DNA of 64,000 nt, taken from contig CABUPO010000002.1 of the NCBI GenBank assembly GCA_902493385.1, forward strand, positions 266,071 through 330,070, in the 5' to 3' direction. The position numbers and the translations under genes were made by a program. Below the pieces are notes generated by a model that saw only the letters and a list, made by a program, of their open reading frames with translations, did no database searches and was not told where the DNA came from. Shown here in pieces: positions 42,139 to 51,303 of the stretch (the first letter of the stretch is position 1; each line of letters starts with the position of its first letter). The stretch comes from an uncultured Lachnospiraceae bacterium. Its GTDB lineage: Bacteria > Bacillota > Clostridia > Lachnospirales > Lachnospiraceae.

Positions 42139-42566
42139 ACATCTGTCGTTCGCCGATGGCGGAATTTATGTTCAAGAAATTAGTAAAAGAAGAAGGCAGG
42201 GAAAAGGAGTTCCTTATAAGCTCGGCAGCAACGAGTTATGAAGAGATAGGAAACCCTGTATATCCGCCTGCAAGGAAAATGCTCAATTATTATGGAATCA
42301 ACTGCAGCGGAAAGACGGCAAGACATTTTGAAAAAGAAGATTACGAGACGTATGATTATATTATCTGTATGGATTCCATGAACCTGAGAAATCTTATGAG
42401 GATGACAGGCGGCGACCCGGATGGGAAAATTAAAAAGCTGCTTGATTATACCGACAGAGGTGGAGATGTGGCAGATCCCTGGTATACGAGAGACTTTCAT
42501 CGGACATATGAGGATATATCAGAAGGGCTTGAAGGGTTTTATAATTCTTTGGCGCCAAATATTTGA
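42108..42566 (+). CDS. low-molecular-weight protein tyrosine phosphatase
   Basis: LMW-PTP/arsenate-reductase-like phosphatase of 152 residues. The P-loop CHGNICRSP (CX5R) is at residues 9-17, and the catalytic acid lies in DPWYTRDF near 126. These enzymes dephosphorylate tyrosine, often on BY-kinases of exopolysaccharide synthesis, or small phosphates. The gene is intact, but its first 31 bases are the target of two integrative elements stacked upstream, so it now depends on the element B end for transcription. A bidirectional terminator separates it from argG. Confidence 0.92.
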   Translation: MIKILFVCHGNICRSPMAEFMFKKLVKEEGREKEFLISSAATSYEEIGNPVYPPARKMLNYYGINCSGKTARHFEKEDYETYDYIICMDSMNLRNLMRMTGGDPDGKIKKLLDYTDRGGDVADPWYTRDFHRTYEDISEGLEGFYNSLAPNI

Positions 42567-42591
42567 CAGCTTTTCGCGCGGTTTAATGCCA

Positions 42592-42634
42592 AAAAAACTG
42601 CCGTACCAGGATTTGTGTAGTACGGCAGCTTTCG
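42592..42634. terminator. bidirectional intrinsic terminator
   Basis: CTGCCGTAC (42598-42606) pairs with GTACGGCAG (42620-42628), with an A run before and CTTTC after. It lies between convergent phosphatase and argG. Confidence 0.8.
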
Positions 42635-42655
42635 TGATACAGAATAAATATTTCT

Positions 42656-43882
42656 TTATTTGTTCAGATTTTTTTCAACCTCAGCCATCTTCATTGCGCG
42701 GACCTTGCATGACAGACCAAAGAGATTAATGAAGCCTTCAGCGTCATGGTGGTCGTAAAGGTCGCCTGTTGTAAATGATGCTATGCTTTCATTGTACAGT
42801 GAATATGGTGATGTAGTACCGGCTTTGATAATATTGCCTTTGTAAAGCTTGAACTTAACTTCGCCTGTTACATACTTCTGTGTTGATTCAATAAAAGCCT
42901 GTACGGCCTCGCGGAGAGGAGTGAACCATTTGCCTTCATATACGATATCGGCAAGCTTATTTCCCATGTCCTTTTTCATTGTATATGTATCTCTGTCGAG
43001 TATAAGCTCCTCGAGTTGCTGGTGTGCTTCCATAAGGATTGTTCCGCCCGGGGTTTCGTATACACCGCGTGATTTCATTCCGACAACACGGTTCTCAACA
43101 ATATCGACGATACCGATTCCGTGTTTTCCGCCAAGCTCATTAAGAGTTCTGATAATGTCTGAAACCTTCATTTCCTTTCCGTTAACGCTCTTAGGAACGC
43201 CGCCTTCAAATGTCATTGTGACATACTCGCCTTCATCAGGCGCATTTTCAGGGGTAGTGCCAAGAACTAAAAGATGCTCAAAATTTGGCTCATTAGCAGG
43301 GTCCTCTAGTTCAAGTCCCTCATGGCTAATATGCCAGAGATTACGGTCGCGGCTGTAGCTTGAATCAGCAGAGAAAGGAAGATTAATTCCATGCTGTCTG
43401 CAGTATTCAATCTCTTCTTCGCGTGAGTTCATAGTCCATTTATCGCTTCTCCATGCGGCAATAATCTTAAGATCAGGTGCAAGAGCCTTGATGCCAAGCT
43501 CAAAACGAATCTGGTCGTTACCTTTACCTGTAGCTCCGTGACATATTGCTGTTGCGCCTTCTTTTCTTGCAATTTCAACAAGACGTTTTGCTATAACAGG
43601 TCTTGCCATTGAAGTACCGAGAAGATATTTATTCTCATAAATTGAATTGGCCATAACGCATGGAACTATGTATTCATCACAGAATTCGTCTGTAACGTCT
43701 TCAATATACAGCTTTTCAGCTCCGCATGACTTAGCCCTTTCCTCAAGTCCGTCTAATTCTTCGCCCTGTCCGCAGTCTATGCAGCAGCATATAACGTCGT
43801 AGTCAAAATTTTCTTTTAACCAGGGTATAATAGCAGTAGTATCAAGACCGCCTGAGTAAGCAAGAACAACTTTTTCCTTCAT
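42656..43882 (-). CDS. argG: argininosuccinate synthase
   Basis: Joins citrulline and aspartate with ATP in arginine biosynthesis. The 408-residue protein starts VVLAYSGGLDTTAI, the PP-loop ATP site, and contains GATGKGNDQIRFE and SRGVYETPGG, all hallmarks of ArgG. AGGAGG lies just upstream of the ATG on the minus strand. It is divergent from argCJBD across a 236-base region with an arginine-box-like palindrome, which suggests joint repression by ArgR. argH is not in the window. Confidence 0.96.
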   Translation of the reverse strand: MKEKVVLAYSGGLDTTAIIPWLKENFDYDVICCCIDCGQGEELDGLEERAKSCGAEKLYIEDVTDEFCDEYIVPCVMANSIYENKYLLGTSMARPVIAKRLVEIARKEGATAICHGATGKGNDQIRFELGIKALAPDLKIIAAWRSDKWTMNSREEEIEYCRQHGINLPFSADSSYSRDRNLWHISHEGLELEDPANEPNFEHLLVLGTTPENAPDEGEYVTMTFEGGVPKSVNGKEMKVSDIIRTLNELGGKHGIGIVDIVENRVVGMKSRGVYETPGGTILMEAHQQLEELILDRDTYTMKKDMGNKLADIVYEGKWFTPLREAVQAFIESTQKYVTGEVKFKLYKGNIIKAGTTSPYSLYNESIASFTTGDLYDHHDAEGFINLFGLSCKVRAMKMAEVEKNLNK

Positions 43883-43914
43883 AATGAAACCTCCTATGTG
43901 AATAATCTTTACTT

Positions 43915-43943
43915 AATATACACCACCAAATATTATTATGCAA
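43915..43943 (-). promoter_or_regulatory. predicted argG promoter
   Basis: On the minus strand TTGCAT (43943-43938) and TATATT (43920-43915) are separated by 17 bp. The -35 lies about 50 bases from the palindromic operator. Confidence 0.65.
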
Positions 43944-43992
43944 TAAGCAAATGTAAATTTAATCATTATTTTTGCATAAAAAGCATATAAAC

Positions 43993-44028
43993 TGCATAAA
44001 TATACATATATTCATGTATATTTATGCA
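43993..44028. promoter_or_regulatory. palindromic operator, probable ArgR (ARG box) site
   Basis: A perfect 15-bp inverted repeat, TGCATAAATATACAT (43993-44007) and ATGTATATTTATGCA (44014-44028), is separated by six bases. It fits the AT-rich ARG-box pattern around TGNATNNNNATNCA. Further partial copies, TTGCATAAAA at 43973 and TTGCATATAA at 44055, flank it. It lies centrally between argG and argC. Confidence 0.7.
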
Positions 44029-44054
44029 AAATATGTATAAAAATAAATAAATGC

Positions 44055-44083
44055 TTGCATATAAATAGTCTGTGGTGTATAGT
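44055..44083 (+). promoter_or_regulatory. predicted argC promoter
   Basis: TTGCAT (44055-44060) and TATAGT (44078-44083) with a 17-bp spacer, 27 bases downstream of the palindromic operator. The start codon follows 35 bases later. Confidence 0.7.
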
Positions 44084-44118
44084 ATGCTTTAAATGAAAGA
44101 TTATAACGGAGGTATGTC

Positions 44119-45156
44119 ATGAAGGTTGGAATTATCGGTTCTACCGGGTATGCGGGAGCAGAGATTGTCAGACTCCTCATGAACCACCCGGAGGCAGAGA
44201 TTATTTGGTACGGTTCCAGAAGTTATGTAGATAAGAAGTTTTCTGAAGTGTTCGGTAATATGTTTCAGATAGTAGAGGATGTATGTCAGGGAGAAAACAT
44301 TTCTGAGCTTTCAGAGAAAGCTGACGTAATATTTACGGCAACGCCGCAGGGACTGTGCGCGTCGCTTGTTAATGAAGAGATTCTGGCGGAAACTAAGATT
44401 ATTGACCTTAGCGCAGATTTCAGAATTAAAGACGTCCGTGTATATGAAAAATGGTATCAGATTAATCATCCTACGCCTCAGTTTATTCCTGAAGCAGTAT
44501 ACGGACTGTGTGAAATTAACAGAGATAGGATAAAAGACGCAAGGCTTATTGCCAATCCGGGATGTTATCCTACATGTTCATTTTTATCAATATATCCTTT
44601 GGCAAAGGAAGGAATCATTGATATGAGCTCTATAATAATAGATGCAAAATCAGGAACAAGCGGAGCCGGAAGAGGAGCGAAAACAGCCAATCTTTACTGT
44701 GAAGTCAATGAAAGCATAAAGGCATACAAGGTTGCGTCGCACAGACATACTCCTGAGATAGAGGAACAGCTTTCATATGCAAGCGGCGAAGATGTTGTGA
44801 TTAACTTTACGCCTCATCTTGTGCCTATGAACAGAGGAATACTTGTTACAGCATATGCAGGCTTGAAAAAAGATATATCAGAAGAAGAGATATATGAAAT
44901 TTACCATTCCTACTATGATAAAGAATACTTTGTAAGGGTTCTTGAAAGAGGAACGTGTCCTGAAACAAGATGGGTAGAAGGAAGTAATTTCGTAGACGTT
45001 GGAATCAAAAAGGATGACCGTACTAACAGGGTAATAATGATGGGGGCAATGGACAATCTTGTAAAAGGAGCTGCGGGACAGGCCGTTCAGAACATGAACA
45101 TTATGTTTGGGCTTGATGAAGCATGCGGACTTAAATATGCTCCGTTCTTCCCATGA
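44119..45156 (+). CDS. argC: N-acetyl-gamma-glutamyl-phosphate reductase
   Basis: NADPH-dependent third step of arginine synthesis. The N-terminal VGIIGSTGYAGAEIVRLL binds the nucleotide. The active-site cysteine is in ANPGCYPTCSF near residue 149. The C-terminal HTPEIEEQ and HLVPMNRGI segments are typical. At 345 residues it is full length. GGAGGT precedes the ATG. First gene of the argCJBD operon, 45 bases before argJ. Confidence 0.96.
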   Translation: MKVGIIGSTGYAGAEIVRLLMNHPEAEIIWYGSRSYVDKKFSEVFGNMFQIVEDVCQGENISELSEKADVIFTATPQGLCASLVNEEILAETKIIDLSADFRIKDVRVYEKWYQINHPTPQFIPEAVYGLCEINRDRIKDARLIANPGCYPTCSFLSIYPLAKEGIIDMSSIIIDAKSGTSGAGRGAKTANLYCEVNESIKAYKVASHRHTPEIEEQLSYASGEDVVINFTPHLVPMNRGILVTAYAGLKKDISEEEIYEIYHSYYDKEYFVRVLERGTCPETRWVEGSNFVDVGIKKDDRTNRVIMMGAMDNLVKGAAGQAVQNMNIMFGLDEACGLKYAPFFP

Positions 45157-45201
45157 TTGTGCAGACAGCCGGCAATTAACAATATATAAGGAGAAAACAA
45201 T

Positions 45202-46425
45202 ATGAATATTATTAAAGGCGGAGTAACTGCTGCAAAAGGGTTTAAAGCTGCGTCGGCAGCATGCGGAATAAAGTATACCGGAAGGCTGGATATGGCGCTT
45301 GTATACTCAGAATGCTCTGCGGTATGTGCAGGTACATTTACAAAAAATGTTGTTAAGGCGGCTCCGGTAAAATGGGATAAGAAAATTATATCGGAACGTG
45401 AGACAATACGTGCAGTTGTGCTTAACAGCGGAATCGCCAACGCATGTACGGGAAAAGAAGGAATAGAGTATAACGAATGGATGGCAGAGAGCATGGCAAA
45501 CGCGCTGGGAGTTGATACATATGACGTATGTACCGCGTCCACAGGCGTTATAGGAATGCAGCTGGTAAAAGAGCCTATGAAGAAAGGGTTTGAGCTTTTA
45601 AGCAAAGGTCTTTCTGACTCCGAAGAGGCAGCGGCGCTTGCAGCACGCGCAATTATGACAACCGATACGGTTCCTAAGGAAGCGGCAGTAAGCGTTGATA
45701 TAGGCGGAAAAACTGTTGCTATCGGAGGAATGTCAAAGGGTTCGGGAATGATTCATCCTGATATGGCGACTATGCTGTGCGTGATAACAACAGACGCAGT
45801 TATTGAGAAAAGTATACTGCAGAAAGCTGTGTCTGACGTAGTAAACGATACGTTTAATATGATATCGGTAGACAGAGACACCTCTACTAATGATACTGTG
45901 ATTGTAATGGCTAACGCTAAAGCAGGAAACGATACGATAAAGGCCGGCAGCGATGAATATATGATATTTTATAATGGATTAAAGGCTGTAGCTGAAACGC
46001 TTGCAAAGCTTATGGCGGCTGACGGAGAAGGTGCGACAAAGCTGTTTGCAGCGAGGGTTACAGGCGCAAAAAGCAAGGAAAGCGCAAGGGCTCTTGCAAA
46101 ATCTGTTATAACCTCTAACCTTGTAAAAACCGCTGTTTATGGAAGCGACGCCAATTGGGGAAGAATATTATGCGCTCTCGGTTATTCGGGTGAAGAATTT
46201 GACCCTGAAGAGGTTGACCTGTATATAGAAAGCGTAAGTGGAAAGCTTAAGCTTGTTGAAAACGGAATGTCTGCCGGCTATAGCGAGGAATATGCGACAA
46301 AGATATTGTCTGACAAAGAAGTGACGGCAGTATGCGACATGAAGAGCGGAGAATATGAGGCGTGCGCCTGGGGGTGCGACCTTACATATGATTATGTAAA
46401 GATTAACGGCGACTACCGTTCATAA
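45202..46425 (+). CDS. argJ: ornithine acetyltransferase / N-acetylglutamate synthase
   Basis: Recycles the acetyl group from N-acetylornithine to glutamate; some forms also use acetyl-CoA. The self-cleavage site appears as KGSGMIHPDMATMLCVITTD with the nucleophilic Thr near residue 190. The C-terminal half contains GDAN-like GSDANWGRILCALGYSG. The 407-residue length is normal. AAGGAG precedes the ATG. Operon position between argC and argB is standard for Clostridia. It makes a separate ArgA/ArgE unnecessary. Confidence 0.96.
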   Translation: MNIIKGGVTAAKGFKAASAACGIKYTGRLDMALVYSECSAVCAGTFTKNVVKAAPVKWDKKIISERETIRAVVLNSGIANACTGKEGIEYNEWMAESMANALGVDTYDVCTASTGVIGMQLVKEPMKKGFELLSKGLSDSEEAAALAARAIMTTDTVPKEAAVSVDIGGKTVAIGGMSKGSGMIHPDMATMLCVITTDAVIEKSILQKAVSDVVNDTFNMISVDRDTSTNDTVIVMANAKAGNDTIKAGSDEYMIFYNGLKAVAETLAKLMAADGEGATKLFAARVTGAKSKESARALAKSVITSNLVKTAVYGSDANWGRILCALGYSGEEFDPEEVDLYIESVSGKLKLVENGMSAGYSEEYATKILSDKEVTAVCDMKSGEYEACAWGCDLTYDYVKINGDYRS

Positions 46426-46448
46426 CATGAAGGGAGATAAATAGTACA

Positions 46449-47378
46449 ATGGAGACTAATGTAAAATATTCGCATGAATCAATGAATGAGATGATAGGAA
46501 AGGCTGAAACGCTTGTTGAAGCGCTTCCTTACATACGTGATTTTAACGATAAGGTTGTGGTTGTTAAGTACGGCGGAAGCGCTATGCTTGACAAGCATCT
46601 TGAAGAAAGTATGATGAAAGACGTTGCGCTTCTTAAGCTTGTCGGAATGCATCCGATAATAGTACACGGCGGAGGAAAAGAGATTAGCAAGTGGGTTAAG
46701 CTTTCAGGAAAAACGCCTGAATTTATCGAAGGCTTCAGAGTTACTGACCCTGACACAATGGAAATTGCCGAGATGGTTCTTAATAAAGTAAATAAGCACC
46801 TTGTTGCAATGATTGAACAGCTTGGCGTTAAGGCGGCGGGCATAAGCGGCAAAGACGGCGCAACAATTATGGTAGATAAAAAGACTGTAAACGGACAGGA
46901 TATCGGATATGTAGGACAGGTTAAGAGTGTTAATACCGAGCTTATACAGACGCTTCTTGACAATGATTTTATACCTGTAATAGCGCCAATCGGACTTGAC
47001 GACCAATATAACACTTATAATATCAATGCTGATGATGCAGCCTGTGCGGTGGCGTCGGCTCTTAATGCTGAAAAGCTTGCGTTTATGACTGATATTGAGG
47101 GCGTTTGCATGGACCCTGATGATAAGAGCACATTTATTTCAATACTTACTCTTAATGAAGCTAATAAAATGATTAAAGATGGTTTTATAGGCGGAGGAAT
47201 GCTGCCGAAGCTCAGAAACTGTATTGATGCGGTAAAGAACGGCGTAAGCCGCGTACATATACTTGACGGACGTAAGGAACACTGCCTGCTTCTTGAGTTT
47301 TTCACAAAGAAGGGTATTGGAACAGCTATTATTGATAACCAGACGTCGCTTTATTCGCACGAGGCGACAGAAAAATAG
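46449..47378 (+). CDS. argB: acetylglutamate kinase
   Basis: Phosphorylates N-acetylglutamate. VVVKYGGSAM carries the phosphate-binding Lys/Gly region, HGGGKEIS the substrate loop, and NINADDAACAVASAL the C-terminal nucleotide site. It has 309 residues, with an N-terminal helix (about residues 5-30) of the kind that allows hexamer formation and arginine feedback inhibition. It starts 24 bases after argJ and ends 10 bases before argD. Confidence 0.96.
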   Translation: METNVKYSHESMNEMIGKAETLVEALPYIRDFNDKVVVVKYGGSAMLDKHLEESMMKDVALLKLVGMHPIIVHGGGKEISKWVKLSGKTPEFIEGFRVTDPDTMEIAEMVLNKVNKHLVAMIEQLGVKAAGISGKDGATIMVDKKTVNGQDIGYVGQVKSVNTELIQTLLDNDFIPVIAPIGLDDQYNTYNINADDAACAVASALNAEKLAFMTDIEGVCMDPDDKSTFISILTLNEANKMIKDGFIGGGMLPKLRNCIDAVKNGVSRVHILDGRKEHCLLLEFFTKKGIGTAIIDNQTSLYSHEATEK

Positions 47379-47387
47379 GAGGATAAT

Positions 47388-48554
47388 ATGGACGATACAG
47401 CTCTTTTACACACATATAACAGATTTCCGGTAGTATTTGAAAAAGGAGAGGGCGTAAGGCTTTTTGATACTAAAGGAAAAGAGTACCTTGACTTTTTTTC
47501 GGGAATCGGCGTCAATGCGTTAGGATACGGTTATAAAAAATATACAGACAGGCTTTCAGAGCAGCTTACAAAGCTTCTTCATATATCTAATTATTTTTAT
47601 TCAGAGCCGCTTCTTTCGGCGGCAAAAAGATATACAAAGGCTTCAGGCATGGATAAAGTGTTTTTTACAAATAGCGGCGCCGAGGCAGTAGAAGGAGCGC
47701 TAAAGCTGGCAAGAAAATATGCTCATGAAGAAAAAAATGATGAATGTAATGAAATTATCGCATTTAATCATTCTTTTCACGGAAGAAGCATAGGGGCCGT
47801 ATCTGTGACGGGAACCGATTCTTACAGGCTGCCGTACGGACCGCTTCTTACGGACGTAAGGTTTGCGGATTATAATGATATTGAAAGCGTGCGCGCCCTC
47901 GTTACAGATAAGACGTGTGCTGTTATACTTGAAACTATTCAGGGCGAAGGAGGCATTCATACAGCAGATAAGGAGTTCCTTTCTGAAATAAGAAATATAT
48001 GTGATAATAACAATATAGTGATGATACTTGATGAAGTGCAGTGCGGAATGGGACGAAGCGGCAAAATGTTTGCATATCAGAACTATGGAATTATTCCTGA
48101 TGTAATAACCACCGCAAAGGGAATCGGATGCGGAGTTCCGGTAGGCGCGTTTGCATGCAGGGAAAAATTTGCTTCGTTAAAGCCCGGAGATCACGGAAGC
48201 ACATATGGAGGCAATCCGTTTGTGACGGCAGCAGTTGACGTGTGTTTTCAGATATTTGAAGAAGACGGTATTCTTGAAAACGTACGTGAAGTCGGGGAAT
48301 ATTTATACCAAAAGCTTGAAGACCTTAAAAATGATTATGAATGCATTATAAGCCACAGAGGAATCGGGCTTATGCAGGGCCTTGAATTTAACTGTGAAGT
48401 TAAAGGTATATTATCAAAGGCATTAGAAAAAGGTCTCGTGCTGATATCTGCCGGAAGCAATGTAATCCGTTTTCTTCCTCCTTTGATAATAAGCCGTTGT
48501 GATGTTGACGAGATGACAGAAAGGCTTAGGGAGATTCTGAATGAAAACATTTAG
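47388..48554 (+). CDS. argD: acetylornithine aminotransferase
   Basis: PLP-dependent class III aminotransferase making N-acetylornithine. Motifs are FFTNSGAEAVEGALKLARKY (phosphate contacts), ILDEVQCGMGR (Asp to pyridine N) and TTAKGIGCG with the PLP lysine. GGNP in STYGGNPFV is also typical. 388 residues. GGAGG precedes the ATG. Its last 14 bases overlap the start of an esterase gene, so that gene is probably part of the same transcript. Confidence 0.95.
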   Translation: MDDTALLHTYNRFPVVFEKGEGVRLFDTKGKEYLDFFSGIGVNALGYGYKKYTDRLSEQLTKLLHISNYFYSEPLLSAAKRYTKASGMDKVFFTNSGAEAVEGALKLARKYAHEEKNDECNEIIAFNHSFHGRSIGAVSVTGTDSYRLPYGPLLTDVRFADYNDIESVRALVTDKTCAVILETIQGEGGIHTADKEFLSEIRNICDNNNIVMILDEVQCGMGRSGKMFAYQNYGIIPDVITTAKGIGCGVPVGAFACREKFASLKPGDHGSTYGGNPFVTAAVDVCFQIFEEDGILENVREVGEYLYQKLEDLKNDYECIISHRGIGLMQGLEFNCEVKGILSKALEKGLVLISAGSNVIRFLPPLIISRCDVDEMTERLREILNENI

Positions 48555-49368
48555 CATGAAATTATTTGATGACTGTGACAATGAATTTACAGTTTTTATC
48601 CATGATGAGGATGATGTAAAGAGACCGTGCGTTATCGTATGTCCGGGAGGCGGATACAGATACATTACGCCGCACGAGGCGGAGCCTGCCGCGCTTGCAT
48701 ATTTTGCAAGAGGATTTAATGCATGTGTGCTCAGATATCCTATATGTGACGAGGCTGTTTATCCTAATCCTCAAAAAAATGCAATTAAATCAGTTTCTGT
48801 TGTAAGAAATCATGCGGATGAATGGAATATAATAAGTGACAGAATAGCTGTGGCGGGATTTTCAGCCGGAGCACATGTCGCTTTATGTGCGGGAACGCTG
48901 TATAAGGACAGAAAACTGCTTAAGCTTTGTAAGACAGACGAGCATACGGCAAGACCTGATGAGATGATACTTATCTATCCGTGTGTAGGCGTAGACATAC
49001 CTGGTTATACGGACGGAAACGGCCGTGAGCAGATATTAAGATGCGACCTTCTTGTGGATAAAGATACTCCTCCGGCATATATTGTGACAAGCTTCGGCGA
49101 CAGGTTTGTATCGTGTAACCAGTCGCTTAATCTTGCAAGAGCGCTGTCAGATAACGACGTTCCGTTTGAACTGCATTGTTTTGAGCCGGGAGATCATGGA
49201 ATGCTTAATTCTGATAATATGTCGGTAAATGATTTTACTGCAAGGGATATAGGGATTAGCTGCTGGTTTAATATGTGCATAGAATGGCTGAGAGACAGAT
49301 ATATAATTAATGCCCGGACAGATAATCGTATTCATGATGATTATTTTGCATTGAAACTCATGGGTTAA
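48541..49368 (+). CDS. alpha/beta-hydrolase (BD-FAE-like esterase)
   Basis: Cytoplasmic esterase-like hydrolase of 275 residues. CPGGGYRYI is the oxyanion HGGG-type loop (about residues 38-46), AGFSAGAHVAL holds the nucleophile Ser, and PGDHGM near 218 holds the catalytic His. Relatives include acetylxylan and BD-FAE feruloyl esterases. Its first 14 bases lie inside argD. There is no obvious metabolic link to arginine synthesis, so operon membership may be only positional. No signal peptide is seen. Confidence 0.85.
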   Translation: MKTFSMKLFDDCDNEFTVFIHDEDDVKRPCVIVCPGGGYRYITPHEAEPAALAYFARGFNACVLRYPICDEAVYPNPQKNAIKSVSVVRNHADEWNIISDRIAVAGFSAGAHVALCAGTLYKDRKLLKLCKTDEHTARPDEMILIYPCVGVDIPGYTDGNGREQILRCDLLVDKDTPPAYIVTSFGDRFVSCNQSLNLARALSDNDVPFELHCFEPGDHGMLNSDNMSVNDFTARDIGISCWFNMCIEWLRDRYIINARTDNRIHDDYFALKLMG

Positions 49369-49391
49369 ATATATGAATCTTTGGCAACAAT

Positions 49392-49427
49392 AATATCAGG
49401 CGGATATATATTTCCGTCTGATATTAT
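49392..49427 (+). terminator. strong hairpin between esterase and DMT genes
   Basis: AATATCAGGCGGA pairs with TCCGTCTGATATT (one G-U). It is followed by ATATTCC rather than a clean T run, so it may act as a weak terminator or an mRNA-stabilising hairpin. Confidence 0.5.
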
Positions 49428-49446
49428 ATTCCGGAGGTTTGTTTAT

Positions 49447-49881
49447 ATGTTTTGGGGAATTATAACAGCTGTTATTTCAGGTGCGCTTATGAGCATACAA
49501 GGCGTTTTTAACACGGAAGTTACTAAGCAGACGTCGGTATGGACGTCTGCGGCGTTTGTTCAGGCAACGGCTCTTATTATATGCCTTATTGCATGGTTTT
49601 TTACAGGACGTGAATCGTCTCTGATGTCAGTTACGCAGGTTACGCCGAAATATATGCTTCTTGGAGGAGTGGCGGGCGCGTTTATAACATACACTGTAAT
49701 ACAGTCCATGCAGGGACTTGGTCCTGCGAAATCTGTTATTTTTATCGTTACGGCACAGATTGTTATAGCATATCTGATAGAAGTATTCGGACTTTTTGGC
49801 GTAGAGCGCGTTTCCTTTGAATGGCGTAAGGTGATTGGGCTTGTAGTTATAATAGCCGGAATAATTACATTTAAATGGTAA
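49447..49881 (+). CDS. DMT-superfamily small membrane protein (DUF606/YdcZ-like)
   Basis: A 144-residue protein with about five predicted membrane segments and the DUF606 wording MFWGIITAVISGALMSIQGVFN, in parts, and GLGPAKSVIFIVTAQI. It belongs to the drug/metabolite transporter superfamily; the substrate is unknown. ATG 49447 follows CCGGAGG; the frame is open from 49381 but that part overlaps the hairpin and is unlikely to be translated. Confidence 0.85.
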   Translation: MFWGIITAVISGALMSIQGVFNTEVTKQTSVWTSAAFVQATALIICLIAWFFTGRESSLMSVTQVTPKYMLLGGVAGAFITYTVIQSMQGLGPAKSVIFIVTAQIVIAYLIEVFGLFGVERVSFEWRKVIGLVVIIAGIITFKW

Positions 49882-49965
49882 AAAACTATTGCATGGACAC
49901 CTGAAATTAGTTAATATAATACTGTATCCTGCATTCTGCTTCATATATGTTGAAGGAGGATGTAT

Positions 49966-50598
49966 ATGAAGTTGAGCAAGTTTGAAAAAAAGCGGATTGT
50001 ATATATTACCGCAGCAGTTATTTTTGTGCTTGTCTGCGGTGTTATATACTTTGGAAAAGAAAAGAAAGCTGGGCAGTCATACGATTTTGCAGCGGAAAGT
50101 ACGGATTGTGCCGACGGAATTTTGTATGAGGAAGATGATGAAGACGCAAAGCCTGCGGGTGATGAACCGGTTGTGGTATATGTGACCGGAGCGGTTGTGC
50201 GTCCCGGAGTGTATGAAGTCGGGGGCGGTATGCGCGTGTCAGATGCTGTAGATGCAGCCGGAGGCTTTAAGGATAACGCTGCAAAGGATTATCTTAATCT
50301 TGCCGCTTTGGTTTCAGACGGCGAGAAGATAACAGTGCCGACAAAAAAGGAAGCCGGAAAAATTTTATCGGCGAATAACAGTAGTAATGGTTCAGGTGAA
50401 TCATTACTTGTTAATATTAACACTGCAGCCAAAGACGAACTTATGACGCTTCCGGGTATCGGAGAAGCAAAAGCGGATGCAATTATTGCTTACAGACAGG
50501 AAAACGGCAGTTTCAGAAGCGTAGATGAGCTGATGCAGATTAGCGGAATAAAAGAAGGAGTATACTCTAAGATTTCAGAATATATTACAGTTAATTAA
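49966..50598 (+). CDS. comEA: ComEA-type competence DNA-binding protein
   Basis: An N-terminal membrane anchor (about residues 8-28) is followed by an acidic linker, an SLBB domain (VVVYVTGAVVRPGVYEV and onward, about 68-130) and a C-terminal double helix-hairpin-helix (LVNINTAAKDELMTLPGIGE, then IIAYRQENGSFRSVDELMQI). ComEA binds double-stranded DNA outside the membrane and feeds it to ComEC. AAGGAGG lies directly before ATG 49960; ATG 49966 gives better spacing. comEC lies four genes downstream, with a two-component system between them. Confidence 0.92.
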   Translation: MKLSKFEKKRIVYITAAVIFVLVCGVIYFGKEKKAGQSYDFAAESTDCADGILYEEDDEDAKPAGDEPVVVYVTGAVVRPGVYEVGGGMRVSDAVDAAGGFKDNAAKDYLNLAALVSDGEKITVPTKKEAGKILSANNSSNGSGESLLVNINTAAKDELMTLPGIGEAKADAIIAYRQENGSFRSVDELMQISGIKEGVYSKISEYITVN

Positions 50599-50613
50599 AG
50601 GCAGGTATGAAAT

Positions 50614-51303
50614 ATGGCAAAGAAGATTCTTGTCGTTGATGATGAAAAGCTTATTGTAAAAGGTATTAAGTTCAGCCTTATGCAGGACGATATGGATGTA
50701 GACTGTGCTTATGATGGTGAAGAAGCGCTTAATATGATTAAAGAAAACAATTACGACGTCGTATTATTAGACGTAATGCTTCCTGTACTTTCAGGTTTTG
50801 AAGTGTGTCAGGCAGTAAGGGAGTTTTCAGATGTTCCGATTATTATGCTTACTGCAAAAAGTGACGATATGGATAAAATACTCGGACTTGAATACGGCGC
50901 GGATGATTATATTACCAAGCCTTTTAATATACTGGAAGTTAAAGCAAGGATTAAAGCTATAATCAGACGTAATCAAAAAGGCGAGGTTAAAAAGGATACA
51001 GGCAGTCTTGTTGTATATGGAGAGCTTAAGGTTGATTTTTCAGGCAGAAACGTATATGTTCATGACAAATATATTAATCTTACGGCTAAGGAATTTGACC
51101 TTCTGTCGCTTCTGATGAACAATCCGGGCAAGGTATACAGCAGAGAGAATCTTCTTAACATCGTATGGGGATATGATTATCTTGGAGATGCAAGGACAGT
51201 AGACGTTCATGTCCGCCGTCTTCGTGAAAAGATTGAGGATGTTCCGGGTAATCCTGATTATATACATACAAAATGGGGTGTTGGCTATTATTTTAAAGCT
51301 TAA
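50614..51303 (+). CDS. OmpR/PhoB-type response regulator
   Basis: The receiver domain (residues about 3-118) carries DD at 9-10, phospho-acceptor D53 in VVLLDVMLP, T in MLTAKSD and K in DYITKPFN. The C-terminal winged helix (about 130-226) ends in RTVDVHVRRLREKI. The N-terminal half resembles WalR/PhoP regulators of Firmicutes. It is followed by the histidine kinase, which overlaps its last codons. The regulon is unknown; the position inside a com cluster raises the possibility of competence or envelope control. Confidence 0.93.
   Translation: MAKKILVVDDEKLIVKGIKFSLMQDDMDVDCAYDGEEALNMIKENNYDVVLLDVMLPVLSGFEVCQAVREFSDVPIIMLTAKSDDMDKILGLEYGADDYITKPFNILEVKARIKAIIRRNQKGEVKKDTGSLVVYGELKVDFSGRNVYVHDKYINLTAKEFDLLSLLMNNPGKVYSRENLLNIVWGYDYLGDARTVDVHVRRLREKIEDVPGNPDYIHTKWGVGYYFKA

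Noticed and set aside
47700..47960. antisense frame within argD
   Set aside because: Shadow of a certain gene; no signal of its own.
51209..51277. longer start of the sensor kinase inside the regulator gene
   Set aside because: It would overlap the regulator's DNA-binding codons out of frame and adds no membrane segment; a start at 51278-51281 is more sensible.
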